Below, piece by piece: positions 42,051 through 54,574 of a stretch of DNA of 64,000 nt; position 1 is the first letter of the stretch, and the number at the start of each line of letters is the position of its first letter. Made by a program: the position numbers and the translations under genes. The notes under the pieces are model-generated. The model was not told where the DNA came from and made no database searches. It saw only the letters and a program-made list of their open reading frames with translations. This stretch comes from Bolinopsis microptera (lineage: Eukaryota; Ctenophora; Tentaculata; Lobata; Bolinopsidae). The DNA lies in the NCBI RefSeq assembly GCF_026151205.1, contig NC_087073.1:1488001-1552000 (forward strand), read 5' to 3'.

Positions 42051-45000
42051 TTAGTTACCCAGAAATATTTGAAGGGAAGACCATGGAGTTGTTACTGTTA
42101 TTATTCCAGGTTGTGTTAAAGATTTGCTTGCGCAAGTAAACAATAATTGTCTAATAGTTTTCAACCTTAGCTTAGTATGGATGCAACAGCTCTGTAGCCA
42201 AGGGAACCAGTGCTTTCCGTCAATATCAGCTTTATGTATCCTCTAAGGTTCACTTTGTCCGTTTATCTGGTCTTTCTGATTCCGAAATTTTTGAGCATCC
42301 GGTTAACATCTGCTAGGCGAGAAGCCAAGTTGGCGAAGACCGTGAAACTCAAGTGCTGGGCAATAGTAAATTACTCCCATCTGTAGTACAATCACGCCTC
42401 AACTCGAACTGCTCCTCATTGTACAGTACATCAACTGTGTTACTAGACATCAGCTGGCACTGATTGAAGCTGAGGTCTTGTTTGTAGCTGATTGAATGGA
42501 AGTCTCCCCGTATTGATATTAAATAAATTTATTTTGAAAAGGTTATTAATTCTAACAAGTGGAAATCCAAAGTATAACCTGATTGTTCGTTAATCTTGTA
42601 GTACTTGATCGAGAGCTGGTCTTTTGTCAATTCCTGCCGGTACGCTGACGTCTCCAACCTTCACCTTGGAAGCGCACTATGTTGTCTTGGATTGACCTGG
42701 AAACTGGAGATGCTCGGAGGGACACGGTGCTGTGTGCTGTTAAACAAACTGCTGTGTCAACTTCGTTTACCATTAAACTGTTGAAAAAACTCCTATTGTG
42801 TACAAAAGTTCCTGCCCTTTTTCGTTAAACTGATACACTTTAATTCCAGATCAGCTGCACTCTCACGTTGCACTTATACCTAATCTGTTTTCTTCGTTAA
42901 ATCAGTACCGTATAGGTGATGTCTCTGTTTTAGATGTGGTGCGATCATGGCAGGCGTTTGCCCCATGAGTTTCTAATTGTAACTTTGAAGTAATGGGTGG
43001 CTAGAAGAGAGCTACAGGAGCAAGAGGATGGCAGAGTTCTGCAATCTTCCGACTGTGAGTATTCGCTGAATCCGTGGACCGTTTCTGAACAACATATCTG
43101 TAACTGACTTGGTAATTCTCGTCAGATTGAAGATTTGTTAACCCTAGCAACGTTCCTTTTTCAGTCAGTACTTGTTTGGATTTGTGTTTGTGGACATTAG
43201 GCTTGCCAGCGTATAATTCAATTCCTGTGACATCATCTTACTTTGTTAGTCATTCTTCCATGTGAGTCAATCCCTTCAGAAGGTGTCCTCTTCCACAAGC
43301 AAACACGCTTGGGGTGGTTTTGCGGTATACTGGATAGTCCTTGGGTTATTCTTGCCATTCCATATAAATACTATGATAACTTTTGTTCATTGGTTAGTGT
43401 ACCAACTTAGCATGTAGCTCCTATTATGGCACTCCGTGGTCCTTCACATTTGCCACCTCAACATACGGTAGGTTTCGTATTCGGTTCCTTGCTTGTCCGA
43501 TCTTTATAAAACTGGACTTGTTCTCTAGAACCATTGCTGTTGGCTCTGTCCTTGTATCTTTCGTAGTACAATTTATTTTGGGCAACTTCCACTTCTGGTA
43601 GGGGATTTAATCTCAAAGTTGGTAGCCATAGTCCGGTTGTAAACATCATTGGTTGTCTTGGTGGCCTCTGGATCAGACAAATGCATGTCTGGAGTTTCTT
43701 CTGGGCTCCTTGGGACATTATTTAGGATTGGTATCACGATTTTCCACGGATTTCTGTAAGTGAGGAAATCATCCAGAACGTGACTTAACGGAACGCAGAG
43801 TCTTCAATATCAGTATGGAATTTTTCTTAACGCACGCTCATCGCCCATGCTTGCTTTTATAAGCGGAAGCAAGTTTGCTACTCCTGGATGCTTACTCGCA
43901 TAGGAAAGCCTCGATTCCCATTTTTTGAGACAAGTAGTGCTCCCTGATTGCAGAGTATCTGAATGGATGGATCTGTTCCTAGCAAGTAGTTAGCTTCTCT
44001 TGTTGTCAGTCAGGATCCATCAAGGTATTTTTATAGTCTTGGATCATAATCCTCCGTTATACCTGGATCCAATGCTGCAGTTCATCTCACACACTTCATT
44101 TGAGGGGAGTCTATGAGTTTTTGATTGGACTTACTATACGCAGGATCTTTGGTCCTTCTTACCTTTTGTTCAAGATACGTATTTAATGTGTCATGGCCTG
44201 AAAACCTAGTTCTAGGTTTTTTCTTGGATGGCTTCACAGTAGAACTTAACCCTCATTTTGTCAGTAATTATGGTACTCTGGTCATGCTGACTATCGCCAC
44301 ACTCGCACTTAATGGGAATGGTCCGGAATCAACTCAATTGGGCTTCTAATGAACCTTTAAGTTCATCCAAATTTTCACCAAAGCTGCATCCTTTTTCCGA
44401 AAACCATGTAAGATCTTAGTCCTTAGATTAGTCTTGACCTAAATGAGTGGGTCCAGTGTTTCGGACGATAAGATTGCAGTAGTTCAGAGTTATAGATGCA
44501 CCATCCTTATCTATACTCCAAAAACGTCACAGTTCGATCTCTTTCTTCAGGACTACTCGTGCTATTTGGAGAACTTTTGATTTCGTCACCTTCATGTACT
44601 CAAGCGCTGCCCTTAACAATGATCTGACCGGACATATAGTGCCAGTTCCAATTATGCCCCGAGCCCAAAACTTGGCTCTGGGAACTCCTGGTGTTTGGCC
44701 ACTGCATCCTATTTCTTGAATCTTCCCACAGAGATCCTCTATCTTGCTCAACGTATTCGCTCCTCTGTGTCTCCTGGCCTGTAAAGTTCGTAACCTCTGG
44801 TACATTGGGGCTGGTCCTCTGGCATGTCAGTGCTGTCCCTATCTTTATCGCCTGTCCAGAGATACTGGTCATAGATTGGCTGTACAGTCAATTTGTCTCT
44901 TTTCAGCAGATTTTGTAGTTGCACGTGACTTCCTTTATTTCGTCGATCATGCCATCCTCCAACAGGTTACGAGCTCTGCGGATTTATCCCCGCTACTGCA

Positions 45001-45115
45001 GTTGTAGTTTTGGTGCTCTGACGGTCCTGCAAATTCCCGCACTCCCTGAGGACATCGCTCTGTGCTTGTTGCAGAATATCCACACCACATCCAGATACAC
45101 CAGTCCTTAACAATC
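42051..45115 (-). other. unidentified GC-richer, coding-like relic
   Basis: Composition shifts to more GC than the flanks and short minus-strand frames look protein-like, for example EVEVAQNKLYYERYKDRANS (43458-43718) and GQETQRSEYVEQDRGS (44600-44872). They are broken every 60-90 codons. No RT, integrase or transposase motif was recognised. Style and composition resemble 47.8-50.0 kb, so both may be decayed copies of one large element. Confidence 0.35.
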
Positions 45116-45679
45116 TAAGCATTCCTTTTCGTTTTAAGGATCTTTACTTGGCAAAAATAATAAAGCAAAAATTGTATGGATTGTTTTGAATAATGAAAAA
45201 TTACCCGTAGGACCGGGAGAGAGAATCTTATGTGTTACAGTACATTATTTGAAGATTTGCAATATTGTTTTATTCAAGAACAAATTCGGATTTTTCTGTA
45301 TAGACTCAGTGATTGGTCAATGATCTAAGGACGAAACATTGTCATCACCTGAGTCTATTCCCAGAAAATATCAGAAATCTTCTTGATAGAATAATCATAA
45401 TGAGACTCCAAGAGACATCTTCACGATTAATCAGTTTATAGATTTAAGTTCAGAAGTTAACAACTGACAGTAGAAAGATTTAGATTACTGTGCTGAGTGG
45501 CAAAGAATATATATCACGTCAGGTGCTTATGTACAGTAGCAAATGAATTCCTAGCCTTCTCTTTATACCTTTATTCAGCAACGGTTTGAAAGGAAAAATA
45601 CTGAGCGGGAGATTCGTAGGTGCGCATATAAAAAACTTGTCTAATAGTGCGGACGCATAAATTTATAAAATATGTTACA

Positions 45680-45850
45680 ATGCACACTGCACACTGCACA
45701 CTGCACATGCCACACTGGCACATACACCACTGCACACTGCAACACTGCACACTGGCACATGCACACTGCACAACTGCACACTGCTACACTGCACATGCAC
45801 CACTTGCTCACTGCACACTGCAACGGCACCCTGCAAACTGCACAGCCCAC
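45680..45850 (+). repeat. GCACACTGCACA degenerate microsatellite
   Basis: Units of CACTGCACA with CCACTGGCACAT variants, about 170 bp. A run of about 12 G follows at 45869-45880. Open frames rich in Cys/His on both strands are artefacts of the repeat. Confidence 0.85.
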
Positions 45851-45899
45851 TAGTTGAAATTGAATAGTGGGGGGGGGGGGATCAGTCACCTCCCTGATA

Positions 45900-47830
45900 A
45901 ATCTCCTGGAACAAAGAGTAAGGGCATAATCACAAATATAGCGTCAGTCTTCGGTCCGGGTGCGAAACCAGAAATAAGTTAAAGCTAGAAAAAGAGGAAT
46001 ACTTGTGAATTGACCGAGATTGTTTGTTGCTTTTAAATACAATAAGAGAGATGAATTTGCATAGAAGAGTTAGATAAAGTAGATGACACGAATGTCTCTC
46101 TTTGCTCCGCACAATCCTCTATTCTTTGTTTATCACTTGAGACGATCCTGTTTGTGATCTGTCAGAATTTCCTCACCTTTTTGTAACATCCCTTTTGTCC
46201 TTATTCTAGCCAAAGGAGTCCAGGTAGGCACCACCTGGCGTTTTGTTTTTCTCGCTTTGACGTGTATAACCTCCTCAGGCGCTGTTTCAAGTGTTACTAA
46301 TTTTGTCAAGATTTGTTCGATCCGAGTTGAACCCTCAGTAAACCGATGGTAGTTATTATATGTGTACAGTATGAATAGTGAAAAACTGAAATAAGTGAAA
46401 CTATGGTAATCATAAATATAATTTTTTTCTATATATATCGAGATTCAAGTAATGCTGATATATATATTAGTTAATAATTTTGTAAAGGTTAAAGTATGAT
46501 TAGTTGGATTTTAATACCATACATTGAAACAGTGTCACAACTGCCAAGTGGCACAAGTCAATTGTATAAGCTACCCATCAGGCCATTTTGATCTAACATG
46601 TATTTTCTGCACTTATTAACTGCTTTATTTATTTGCTATACAATTTCTGATTTTTTTATGGGAAGGGAGACGGGGCTAGACCATGTTTAATCTTATTAGA
46701 TGTTTTTAGAAAAGACTTGATAGCGAGAAATCTTTATTTAAGACGTAAGAATTTGACCTGGCTTCGATGACCTTAATTTTTAGCTTTTGTTTGGGAGGGT
46801 GATAGAAGTAGAGATGGATTCATGTTTAGGCTTTCTTTTTTATGCGTTTGGATATCTATAAGGTGCCTAGGATGCTCTTTTAAAGTAGTTATTTCGTACT
46901 TTGAAAGATTTAACTTATATACTACTATGAACGCTTTACTCAAATTTTAAAACTTTCTAAATGCTGCTTTAGTTGATACATGTCAAGTTTCAGAGTGATG
47001 TAACATTGTTGCTAATAAATCTGGGAATGAAGTTGACTAGAATTAGTATTCCCGTGAAATTACGTTTGATTTCCATTCTCTTTTATAAAACACTCATATA
47101 ATAGCGATTTCATGATCGACGATTATCATTGTTATATTGTATCGGACCCAGATATGGAACAACAGGAACAACCCCCACGCATCTCATAAAAGATTATTTT
47201 ATCCCCTTTTTATTATAAAAACGACGACGATGAGATGAAATGCTTCCATCAAGATTTCACCCTTTTTCTTCCTGATGCACCTACTGTTAGACTCTTTCAA
47301 TTACTGATGTGAATTTTTTTTTCTACTGTTATAGGTTTCCACGTTAGGTTATTTTATATTTATTTGGTAACCGATAACTTTATGTTTATGATGTTTCAGA
47401 GTGGATATTTTATATATTATATTGTTAGATTCTACTGCTACCGGATCCAGCAGTTCCTTACCAGTTTCATTTTAGATCGAAATAATTTGATTTTTACAAA
47501 GAACAATATTTTTTATAAAATTTCCATAAAATATTTTATTTATATAAGGGGATCATTAGAACTTTACCCAAGAGAAACATTCGACCTTGCGAATCATAAA
47601 ATATATCTTCCAATTGGATTTTACATTTTAGTACAACAAGATAATTTTGTTTAAACCATGAGACCACCATTAGTCCATAAATTGATACAAATTATTTAAT
47701 CAGATAAATATAATTTTTATAAATTAGAATTTAATCATAATTTTCAAAACAATTTGGGCCAAGTTTCTAGTTTCTTATCTCTTATCGTAAAGAAATATTC
47801 TCTATAATTGATTAAAACTCAAGACATTAA
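45900..47830. other. AT-rich DNA, no gene seen
   Basis: An AT-rich 96-codon frame at 47364-47654 has no motif and lacks an ATG at its start. Nothing else was seen. Confidence 0.5.
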
Positions 47831-47834
47831 AGTA

Positions 47835-50050
47835 TGAACCCACCTCAGTTTAAAGTCCTGTTAATAGAGGTTAGTTTTACGGTAACATCTGTTTTAAATC
47901 ATAAGATTGCGTTGTCACACAGTATGAGCTCTCTGCGCTGTCTGCCATTAAAAGGGCTCGTGAATTCCAGCTGTCATTTCTCATATAAGGGTAACCGGTT
48001 TGTCAGGTTCTGCTTTGCTTGAGCTGTATTGTGAAGGTTTCCGAAATGACTTGAGATGTTCTGGATTGTTTATGCATCCCACCATAGGCCCGTATGTAGA
48101 TTGTTAGCCTGTCCCACTTGCTACCTCTCGCCAGCTGCTCGTCTGTACGAGGCAGGTGGGTTGCTCTGGACCGTCTGCTGGATTGAAGTAAGCTCATTGT
48201 AGCTGAACAGGGATTTTACACATCTTCGTCCATCCTACCATTTCTTCATGACAGGATCATCCATATCCATTCAAGTCCCCAGGTGTTCCTTGCTCCGCTC
48301 CTGTAACCTTGAAGACGGGAAGTAGGCCTCCCGATATTCCGTCAGGATGATTTCAGGTCGAGTCAGTAACGGTCAAAGTTGGCACGCAAGAATGATTCTC
48401 TCCTCAAATCCGCATTCACCTGATGACTCGGGACTTTCTTGGAACTTCGGACTTCGGTAGGTTCCGCATATCTCTTGCAGGGCCTTTGGTTTTAGGATCT
48501 TTCGGAAATTTTCCCGGAGCGTCAGAGGTTAATTCCAAGATCGTTCGGGGAGCTTCCTTCAATGTATTGGGTGGGCATTACAAAACTCGTTGTATCCGGG
48601 TCTTTTGTCTGGCATTCCTGGTAGACCTCAGCTTCTTCCCAGAGTTGTTCGGTCTTCCTCAATCGTTGGTTAGGAATGTTCCGAATGTGCTCCACCAAGG
48701 TTGAGAAGTGCGTCTGTCATGCAAACTCTATGACTTCATTAGGACTCTTGACATGAGCTGAAAATATAGTGGGTTAAATTAATAAGGTTCAATCAATTTG
48801 AATAATAATGTTTCATTTCTCAAATTCCAATTGATCTAGATGCAGTAAATGTTTAATTGTACATCTTTTAGTAGATGTGAGGCAATATAAACTATTATTA
48901 TTTTGGTATTATAGTAAACTGAGTGTTCACAATAAATCAGACCTGGTTTATAAATGCTGCAAGTGATGAGAAAATAGAATTCAACAAGATGTACAAGTAC
49001 ATCAATCACAAAAAAATTAAATAATTTATACCACTCCTCGTCTAGAAAGGTAATCATTATATTTTTTTCGACTTGAAGTATTAAGAAGTATGTTAAAAAC
49101 GTACCCCAATTCAAAGCGAAATAATTTGCATTTGAATGAAATGTCACCGTTAAATATATATTTGATCATTCAAATTTTAATCTCAAGTTTCACGTTGTCC
49201 GTTAGCAGCTTATGGAGTCGTTGTCAACCAGCAATGCTTCTAGACGCTGTCTGCCGTATCTTTTGTAGGTGTACCCAAACCCAATCTTCATGTGTGTGGA
49301 TATGGACGATGTTCTGTTTGTTCCAGTGCTAACTTGAGAAGGTCGAACTGCTGTTGTGTCGTTGGTATTTGCATCATCCCTGTTCACACCTTATGCTCGA
49401 CATAAACCTTCATCTCATCCCATTCCTATTCATACCTGTCGTATGTTGATGCTGGTGGGTTGCTCTGGTATTCTGATGGATGGCCATTCCAATCTCTGCT
49501 CGTCGACTTGTCCAAATACTCGTCCAGGTAGTATTTCTTCAAGACTGGAAGACGAGTCTCTTAAGTGCCATGATCGTTGCTGTGTCCGACTTTCAGCGAT
49601 AGATGCGCTTCGTAGGCTTCTACTAAAGCCATTTCGGGAAAGGTGATGTCTTGCAACCATCCCAGTAGGCTCTTGGTAGATCCTCGTTGAAATCCACATA
49701 CGGGTGAGACCATTTCTTCAAGCGTTCCAGGCATTCGTAACTTTGCAGATATCTGCCAATGGGCTTGTGGCTTGTGGCGGTTGAGAAGATGATGGAATCC
49801 CTTGGCAGCGTTTGCGTTCCGTCCCCTTCCACGTAGTTTTCATTGTAAAGTGGGTATTGAGGAAATCGTTCGCATTCTTATAGCGTCACGCTTCTAGGCC
49901 TGTGTCAGGGTCATACGTCAAATGTCAGATGCAAAAACTATGTTGTTTGTACTCCGTCCCTTGTACCTTGTGTGCCTCCGTAAAGAGGTTTGAGTACGAC
50001 TGTAAACAGTCCATAAAGGTCGAATAGTCTGGAACTTAGCTGCAACTGTG
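47835..50050 (-). other. second unidentified coding-like relic
   Basis: Minus-strand patches read HIRNIPNQRLRKTEQLWEEA (near 48640), TSHKPIGRYLQSYECLERLK and FNEDLPRAYWDGCKTSPFP (49623-49832). They look like protein but are interrupted by frameshifts and by an AT-rich gap at 48760-49190. I do not recognise the family. A retrotransposon gag or similar is possible. Confidence 0.33.
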
Positions 50051-50138
50051 GACGTGAGGTTAGGACATATCTTTTAAAAGATGAAAGTTAAAATTGATTT
50101 ACTGTGAATCGATTGATTTTTAGACATAAATGTCAAGA

Positions 50139-50475
50139 TTATGGAATAGGGGACAGAGGGTACAGAGGGACAGAGGGACAGAGGGGACAGAGGGAAGAGG
50201 GACAGAGGACAGAGGGACAGAGGGACAGAGGGACAGAGGGACAGAGGGACAGAGGGACAGAGGGACAGCGGGACAGTGGGGACAGAGGGAAGAGGGACAG
50301 AGGGACAGAAGGGACAGAGGGCCCAGAGGGACAGAGGGTCAGAGGGAACTGAGGGACAGAGGGAAGGGCACAGAGGCACCGACGCACAGAGGAACAGAGG
50401 GCACAGAGGCACAGAGCAACTCGGGACTCTGAACTCAGGGACAGTGGGACAGAGGGGACAGAGGGAGGGATACAA
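50139..50475 (+). repeat. 9-bp minisatellite (GGGACAGAG)
   Basis: About 35 units of GGGACAGAG with GGGGACAGAGGGAAGAG variants, ending in an irregular GGCACAGAG section. Purine-rich on one strand. Open frames across it are composition artefacts. Confidence 0.92.
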
Positions 50476-50479
50476 TAAC

Positions 50480-51889
50480 AAGTTGAATGGACAACTAGCT
50501 CTTTAATGCTCTTGCCACCGGTTGATCGATGTTTTTGAGTCAAACTGAAATTATATTACGTGAATTGGGACCGCGTTACAAAAAAATTTGAAAGCAAAAG
50601 TAAGGTAACTAAGGAATCAGCGGAAATGGTCTCATTTCCTTATTCGAAGGCAAATTCAATTTTGAACCAATATGTTTTTATTTCTCCGAGTTGAGTTATA
50701 AAACTGTGTCGGCAGCACAATTGTTCAGACCTCATGATTGTGATATGTTCTTCTATTGCATTTATTTTTTCATACCCCATTAATATGATTAGTTCTAATA
50801 TTTTATCAGAATTTACTAGGAAGTATATCCTGAACGGATGGTGTTGGCAATGTTCATCCAAAATTATTAATGGCAAATTACACGGTCACTTTTTATCTGT
50901 TTGTGGTTGACTCTATTCCCTATCACGTTATTTAACACACTTTAGCTGATAACAGCTGCAGACAAATTATCATGCTCATGGACGGGAAATTAACAGAAAA
51001 CGATATTAAGTTATAATATTAATTCATTCAAATTCTCGGTATGTTTTTATAACTTATTTCAATTCTGCTCGATAAGATACTACGGAAAATTAGCCCCATA
51101 ATCACGTTTTAATAATACAACAGACATTAGGTTATGACCAAGAGAGATTGATGTACCGCCAGAAGCGAGTAAATTAAAATGTGGACGATTCAACTTGTCA
51201 TCCCACTCGTCTGTGGAGAGAACATACCCTCCCACATGGATCTCTGAGGATTTTCAAGCTAGATAACTTACCCGCCATCTCTTTCTTGAACTTACCAGAC
51301 TAACTTATGCAGGTATTTTGCTTTTTATCTAGCCCCGCCCTCTTATTCCTGTTACAATATCTCTTGAGTCTGTATTGTAGAGTTTTAATGCAGTGCAGCG
51401 TTATACTAATATGTTTATTCGTTTTGCAGCTGTAAGTGGAAAATGAATTCTGACAAGTGGCATATTTAATATGTTTTCGAACAAGGTAATATTATGACTG
51501 GTAATAACTATATATTAATAATTATTGCACATCGTATTTCAGTAGTAGAGAAACTTGACGACGCTGATAATAAAGTCCACCGCCGTCTGATCGACATGCT
51601 TATGTCATCTCTAAAATTGCTTTATTTCAAGGATTTTAAGGAATTACTCGGAGGACAGCTGCTACTCACCGGGCTACTCTCCTCATTTGAGAAGATGACG
51701 AAGCTCTAGTCCCAAGAAATTACAACTCGCTTCCTGGGATTGTGGTTAACTATAGTGTTATTGTAAACTTTTTTCGTAACTTTAACCAGCAGATACTCGG
51801 ATGTAATTCGATCTGATTTTTTAAATGTATTATAATTAAATGCTTGGTGACAGCAGCTAAATTATTCCAGTTACCTAGCTATAATAATA
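50480..51889. other. no gene recognised
   Basis: AT-rich. A 71-codon plus frame at 51494-51709 (VEKLDDADNKVHRRLIDMLM, LLYFKDFKELLGGQLLLTGL) is protein-like but starts at a non-decisive site and has no family; it may be an exon relic. Confidence 0.4.
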
Positions 51890-51893
51890 CAAT

Positions 51894-52026
51894 CATAAAG
51901 TATGTGTATATTTCTAGTGAATATCTCATAAAGTATGTGTATATTTCTAGTGAATATCTCATAAAGTATGTGTATATTTCTAGTGAATATCTCATAAAGT
52001 ATGTGTATATTCCTAGTGAATATCTC
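51894..52026 (+). repeat. 33-bp tandem repeat, four copies
   Basis: Unit CATAAAGTATGTGTATATTT plus CTAGTGAATATCT. Two more copies at 53546-53612 belong to the duplicated block. Confidence 0.92.
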
Positions 52027-52637
52027 AGAATGTCCCTAGTCATTAATCAAGTTGTCTCAAAAATCTACAACAGCTGATACTTAATTAAATAAATAATAGA
52101 TCATTAATCAAATCAAGGATACGAGGTCGCCGGGGGATGACCTGTCATTATGAGATGTTGTGGAATAATTACATGGAACATTTATGAGATGTTGGGTAAA
52201 ACTGAGTGAATTTCAAGAAACTAAGACTAGAAGTACACAACCAGAACACGGTGAGGCCTCTCAGCTTCCCTAGTTGAGTGTGTTTAATAATAATATTAAA
52301 AAAGAACACTGTTAATATTAGACAACGCCCTGGGAGGAGAGTGTAAAAATAGATAGAATGCCGCAAGAGTCTATCTGCTGAGAGGTTTTTAGTGTCTAGT
52401 ACGTTTTCAATACGTGTTTTGATATATTAATAATAATATCAAGAAAAGAAGCGTGTACTCTAAGAGTGAAGCGTGTATTATTAGCGTGTACTAAGAGTAG
52501 GACTGGCGTTCATTGACATTTATCACTACCTTTCTAAAACAAAATATGTTTTGCAAACGAAATAGCTTTTGGCGGCCTTTTGGCGGCCTCTCTGTGGCCT
52601 TTTGATCGCTCAAAGAATAACACCATTTAGCATAGCT

Positions 52638-52696
52638 ACTTCAGTAGTGAGTGGTTATTACGACTTTGAGCCGTAGTAACCACTCACTACTGAAGT
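52638..52696. repeat. hairpin, 25-bp arms, 9-bp loop
   Basis: ACTTCAGTAGTGAGTGGTTA...CG pairs with CG...TAACCACTCACTACTGAAGT with one mismatch. The inner part CAGTAGTGAGTGGTTAT also occurs at 52942-52958, within the start of the Cys-rich coding segment, so the hairpin contains a copy and an inverted copy of it. Confidence 0.85.
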
Positions 52697-52836
52697 CTTT
52701 CTTACTTTTTTAGACTTCTTATTATTTTGATTCTCGTTTCAACATCCTGTTAGTTATTTTAGTTTTAGTGTCCACAAAGTCATATCAATTGAAGGCGGCT
52801 TCTTTCAAGTAGCTTAACAATATATGTCACCATAAA

Positions 52837-53076
52837 ATGTTCTTAGTTCTTGTGGTAATGATGACATTGGTTGTCATGTCAGCACGTTTAAATTTAAAAT
52901 CTTTTAAAAAGTATTTTTGCGTAAAGCCGGTGGTTGATTCAGTAGTGAGTGGTTATAGTGGCACGTGTTGGAGGGTGACAGTGACACCAGCAGCATGTCC
53001 AGACACCACACGACTGCTCGACTGCAAACAACGTTCCTCACCGCTGATAACAAATAGACAATACAACTGTGAATAG
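52837..53076 (+). CDS. small secreted Cys-containing protein, unrecognised
   Basis: ATG 52837 opens a 79-residue protein. Residues 1-16 (MFLVLVVMMTLVVMSA) form a hydrophobic signal peptide with a likely cleavage after Ala16. A short basic segment and five cysteines follow, in the context YFCVKPV, GYSGTCWRVTV, AACPDTTRLLDCKQ and the C-terminal NCE. The part from GYSGTCW to LITNRQ is duplicated at 53893-54008, where the frame continues longer. The TAG here may come from divergence just after the duplicated block, so this copy may be truncated. Secreted role unknown. No match to a toxin or hormone family is claimed. Confidence 0.45.
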   Translation: MFLVLVVMMTLVVMSARLNLKSFKKYFCVKPVVDSVVSGYSGTCWRVTVTPAACPDTTRLLDCKQRSSPLITNRQYNCE

Positions 53077-53892
53077 TATTATAACTTTAATTATCCCATT
53101 AGAGACAATCCTCTCACGAGGGGCTTTCAATCAATCAATAGTATATTACGAAACAGAAACGAAGCAGGAATTGCAATTCCCCTTTTATCAAATTATATTA
53201 CGATCAAATTGAACATTTGGCTCATTTCAAAAAGTGAAAAGAGAACTTACATTATAGGAACGAACACTGGTCTATCTTTTAGATAATTACTTTATAATAA
53301 CTTTTTTAATTACTTTGGATAATTGCTATTTACCACTACTACTAGAAGTAGTGGTAATAGTAAATAGTACTATTTAAATTTAACTTATCTGAGGTGATAT
53401 CTCCCTACAGATCGCTACCAAATATCTTGAGAATTGTAATAATGACATGGGTAACCATGGTAACAATGACGAGCAACGCCTACTTTACACCAATCTCACG
53501 GTTATACAGCAAGCAGACTAATTATTCAGTCCTAGCTAATATCTCATAAAGTATGTGTATATTTCTAGTGAATATCTCATAAAGTATGTGTATATTTCTA
53601 GTGAATATCTCAGAATGTCCCTAGTCATTAATCAAGTTGTCTCAAAAATCTACAACAGCTGATACTTAATTAAATAAATAATAGATCATTAATCAAAATG
53701 AGGATACGAGGCCGCCGGGAGGATAAACTGTGGACATATTATGAGGTGTTTTGGAATAATTACATGGGACAATTATGAGGTATTGGGTAAAACTAAGTGA
53801 ATTTCAAGAAACTAAGACTAGAGGTGAAAAGTCATGTGTTAAACTAAACAACACAACCAGAACACGGTTAATATTAGACAATATTAATCGTG

Positions 53893-54158
53893 GTTATAGT
53901 GGCACGTGTTGGATGGTGACAGTGACAGCAGAAGCAGCAGCATGTCCAGACACCACACGACTGCTCGACTGCAAACAACGTTCCTCACCGCTGATAACAA
54001 ATAGACAATGCGAGACATTCAGAATTCAAACAACAAATATTTCTGTTTATGTCAAACTTGAAGTTGAAGCACAAAATGTATGTCGCCAATGTTGTTTGAT
54101 GAAATTGGCTTTTGAGTACAATGCGAATCAACTGAAAGCAAATCACAGCTGCACATGA
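53893..54158 (+). CDS. longer paralogue of the Cys-rich segment
   Basis: The open frame reads GYSGTCWMVTVTAEAAACPD, TTRLLDCKQRS, then beyond the duplicated part QCETFRIQTTNISVYVKLEV and NVCRQCCLMKLAFEYN, ending NHSCT at TGA. About eight cysteines including C-x2-CC suggest a disulfide-rich extracellular domain. An insertion turns the CPDTT lead TPAACPD into TAEAAACPD, keeping frame. A signal peptide is not attached: the frame upstream runs into other sequence, so an upstream exon would be needed. The conserved frame between copies supports coding. Confidence 0.45.
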
Positions 54159-54244
54159 AATATGAAAACAAAACACTCAAAGTAATAGTATAGTAAGACT
54201 AAAAGCTGTTCTGTAAAAATGTTTTGTAAAAATGTAACATGTTA

Positions 54245-54290
54245 TAATATGGTAGTGTTACTATGGTAACATGTATGTATGAAAATGTTA
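54245..54290 (+). promoter_or_regulatory. X-box-like palindrome GTTACTATGGTAAC
   Basis: A 14-mer at about 54257-54270 fits the RFX consensus RYYNYY-N2-RRNRAC in full. It is a single site here, and related sequence makes up the arrays at 55.3-58.9 kb. Confidence 0.35.
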
Positions 54291-54574
54291 CTGACCTTTA
54301 AAACAGAGGGAACGTCGTCCCCGGCGTTGAAAAACCCCCTACCCTCTAGGTTAAACAATCTGGATCTGAGTGACACGTGACTCTCCTGAAGAGAAAACTA
54401 GGATTAAACAGGAATTAAACAGGAACTAAAGAAGAATTAAACACAGCATATTGTTTGAGACTTGGATCAGTAACTATGCTCACATAGTTTGATGGTCGTC
54501 TCATTTGCTTTCTCAATATTGACTATGTTGAAATATTTAGAAAGTGGAATTAAACATTAACTTTTTTAGCTATA

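Larger units (their letters stand above)
51890..54010 (+). repeat. segmental duplication in two parts
   Basis: 51960-52330 matches 53546-53883 (CAGAATGTCCCTAGTCATTA, then ACAACAGCTGATACTTAATT), and 52950-53062 matches 53893-54008 (GGTTATAGTGGCACGTGTTG). The order is the same, but the right copy lacks the ~600 bp between the two parts. Event: tandem duplication of about 1.1 kb, then internal deletion. The coding-like Cys segment was duplicated with it. Confidence 0.8.

Noticed and set aside
45571-45889. Cys-rich ORFs resembling a Cys/His-rich peptide
   Set aside because: Produced by the CACTGCACA microsatellite; open on both strands and with no ordered Cys pattern.
47364-47654. 96-codon AT-rich ORF as a membrane protein
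   Set aside because: High Phe/Ile/Tyr content follows from AT-rich DNA; no ATG at the start, no domain.
50074-50543. Overlapping ORFs of 76-135 codons on both strands
   Set aside because: They translate the 9-bp GGGACAGAG repeat (TEGQRD or SLCPSV repeats), not a gene.
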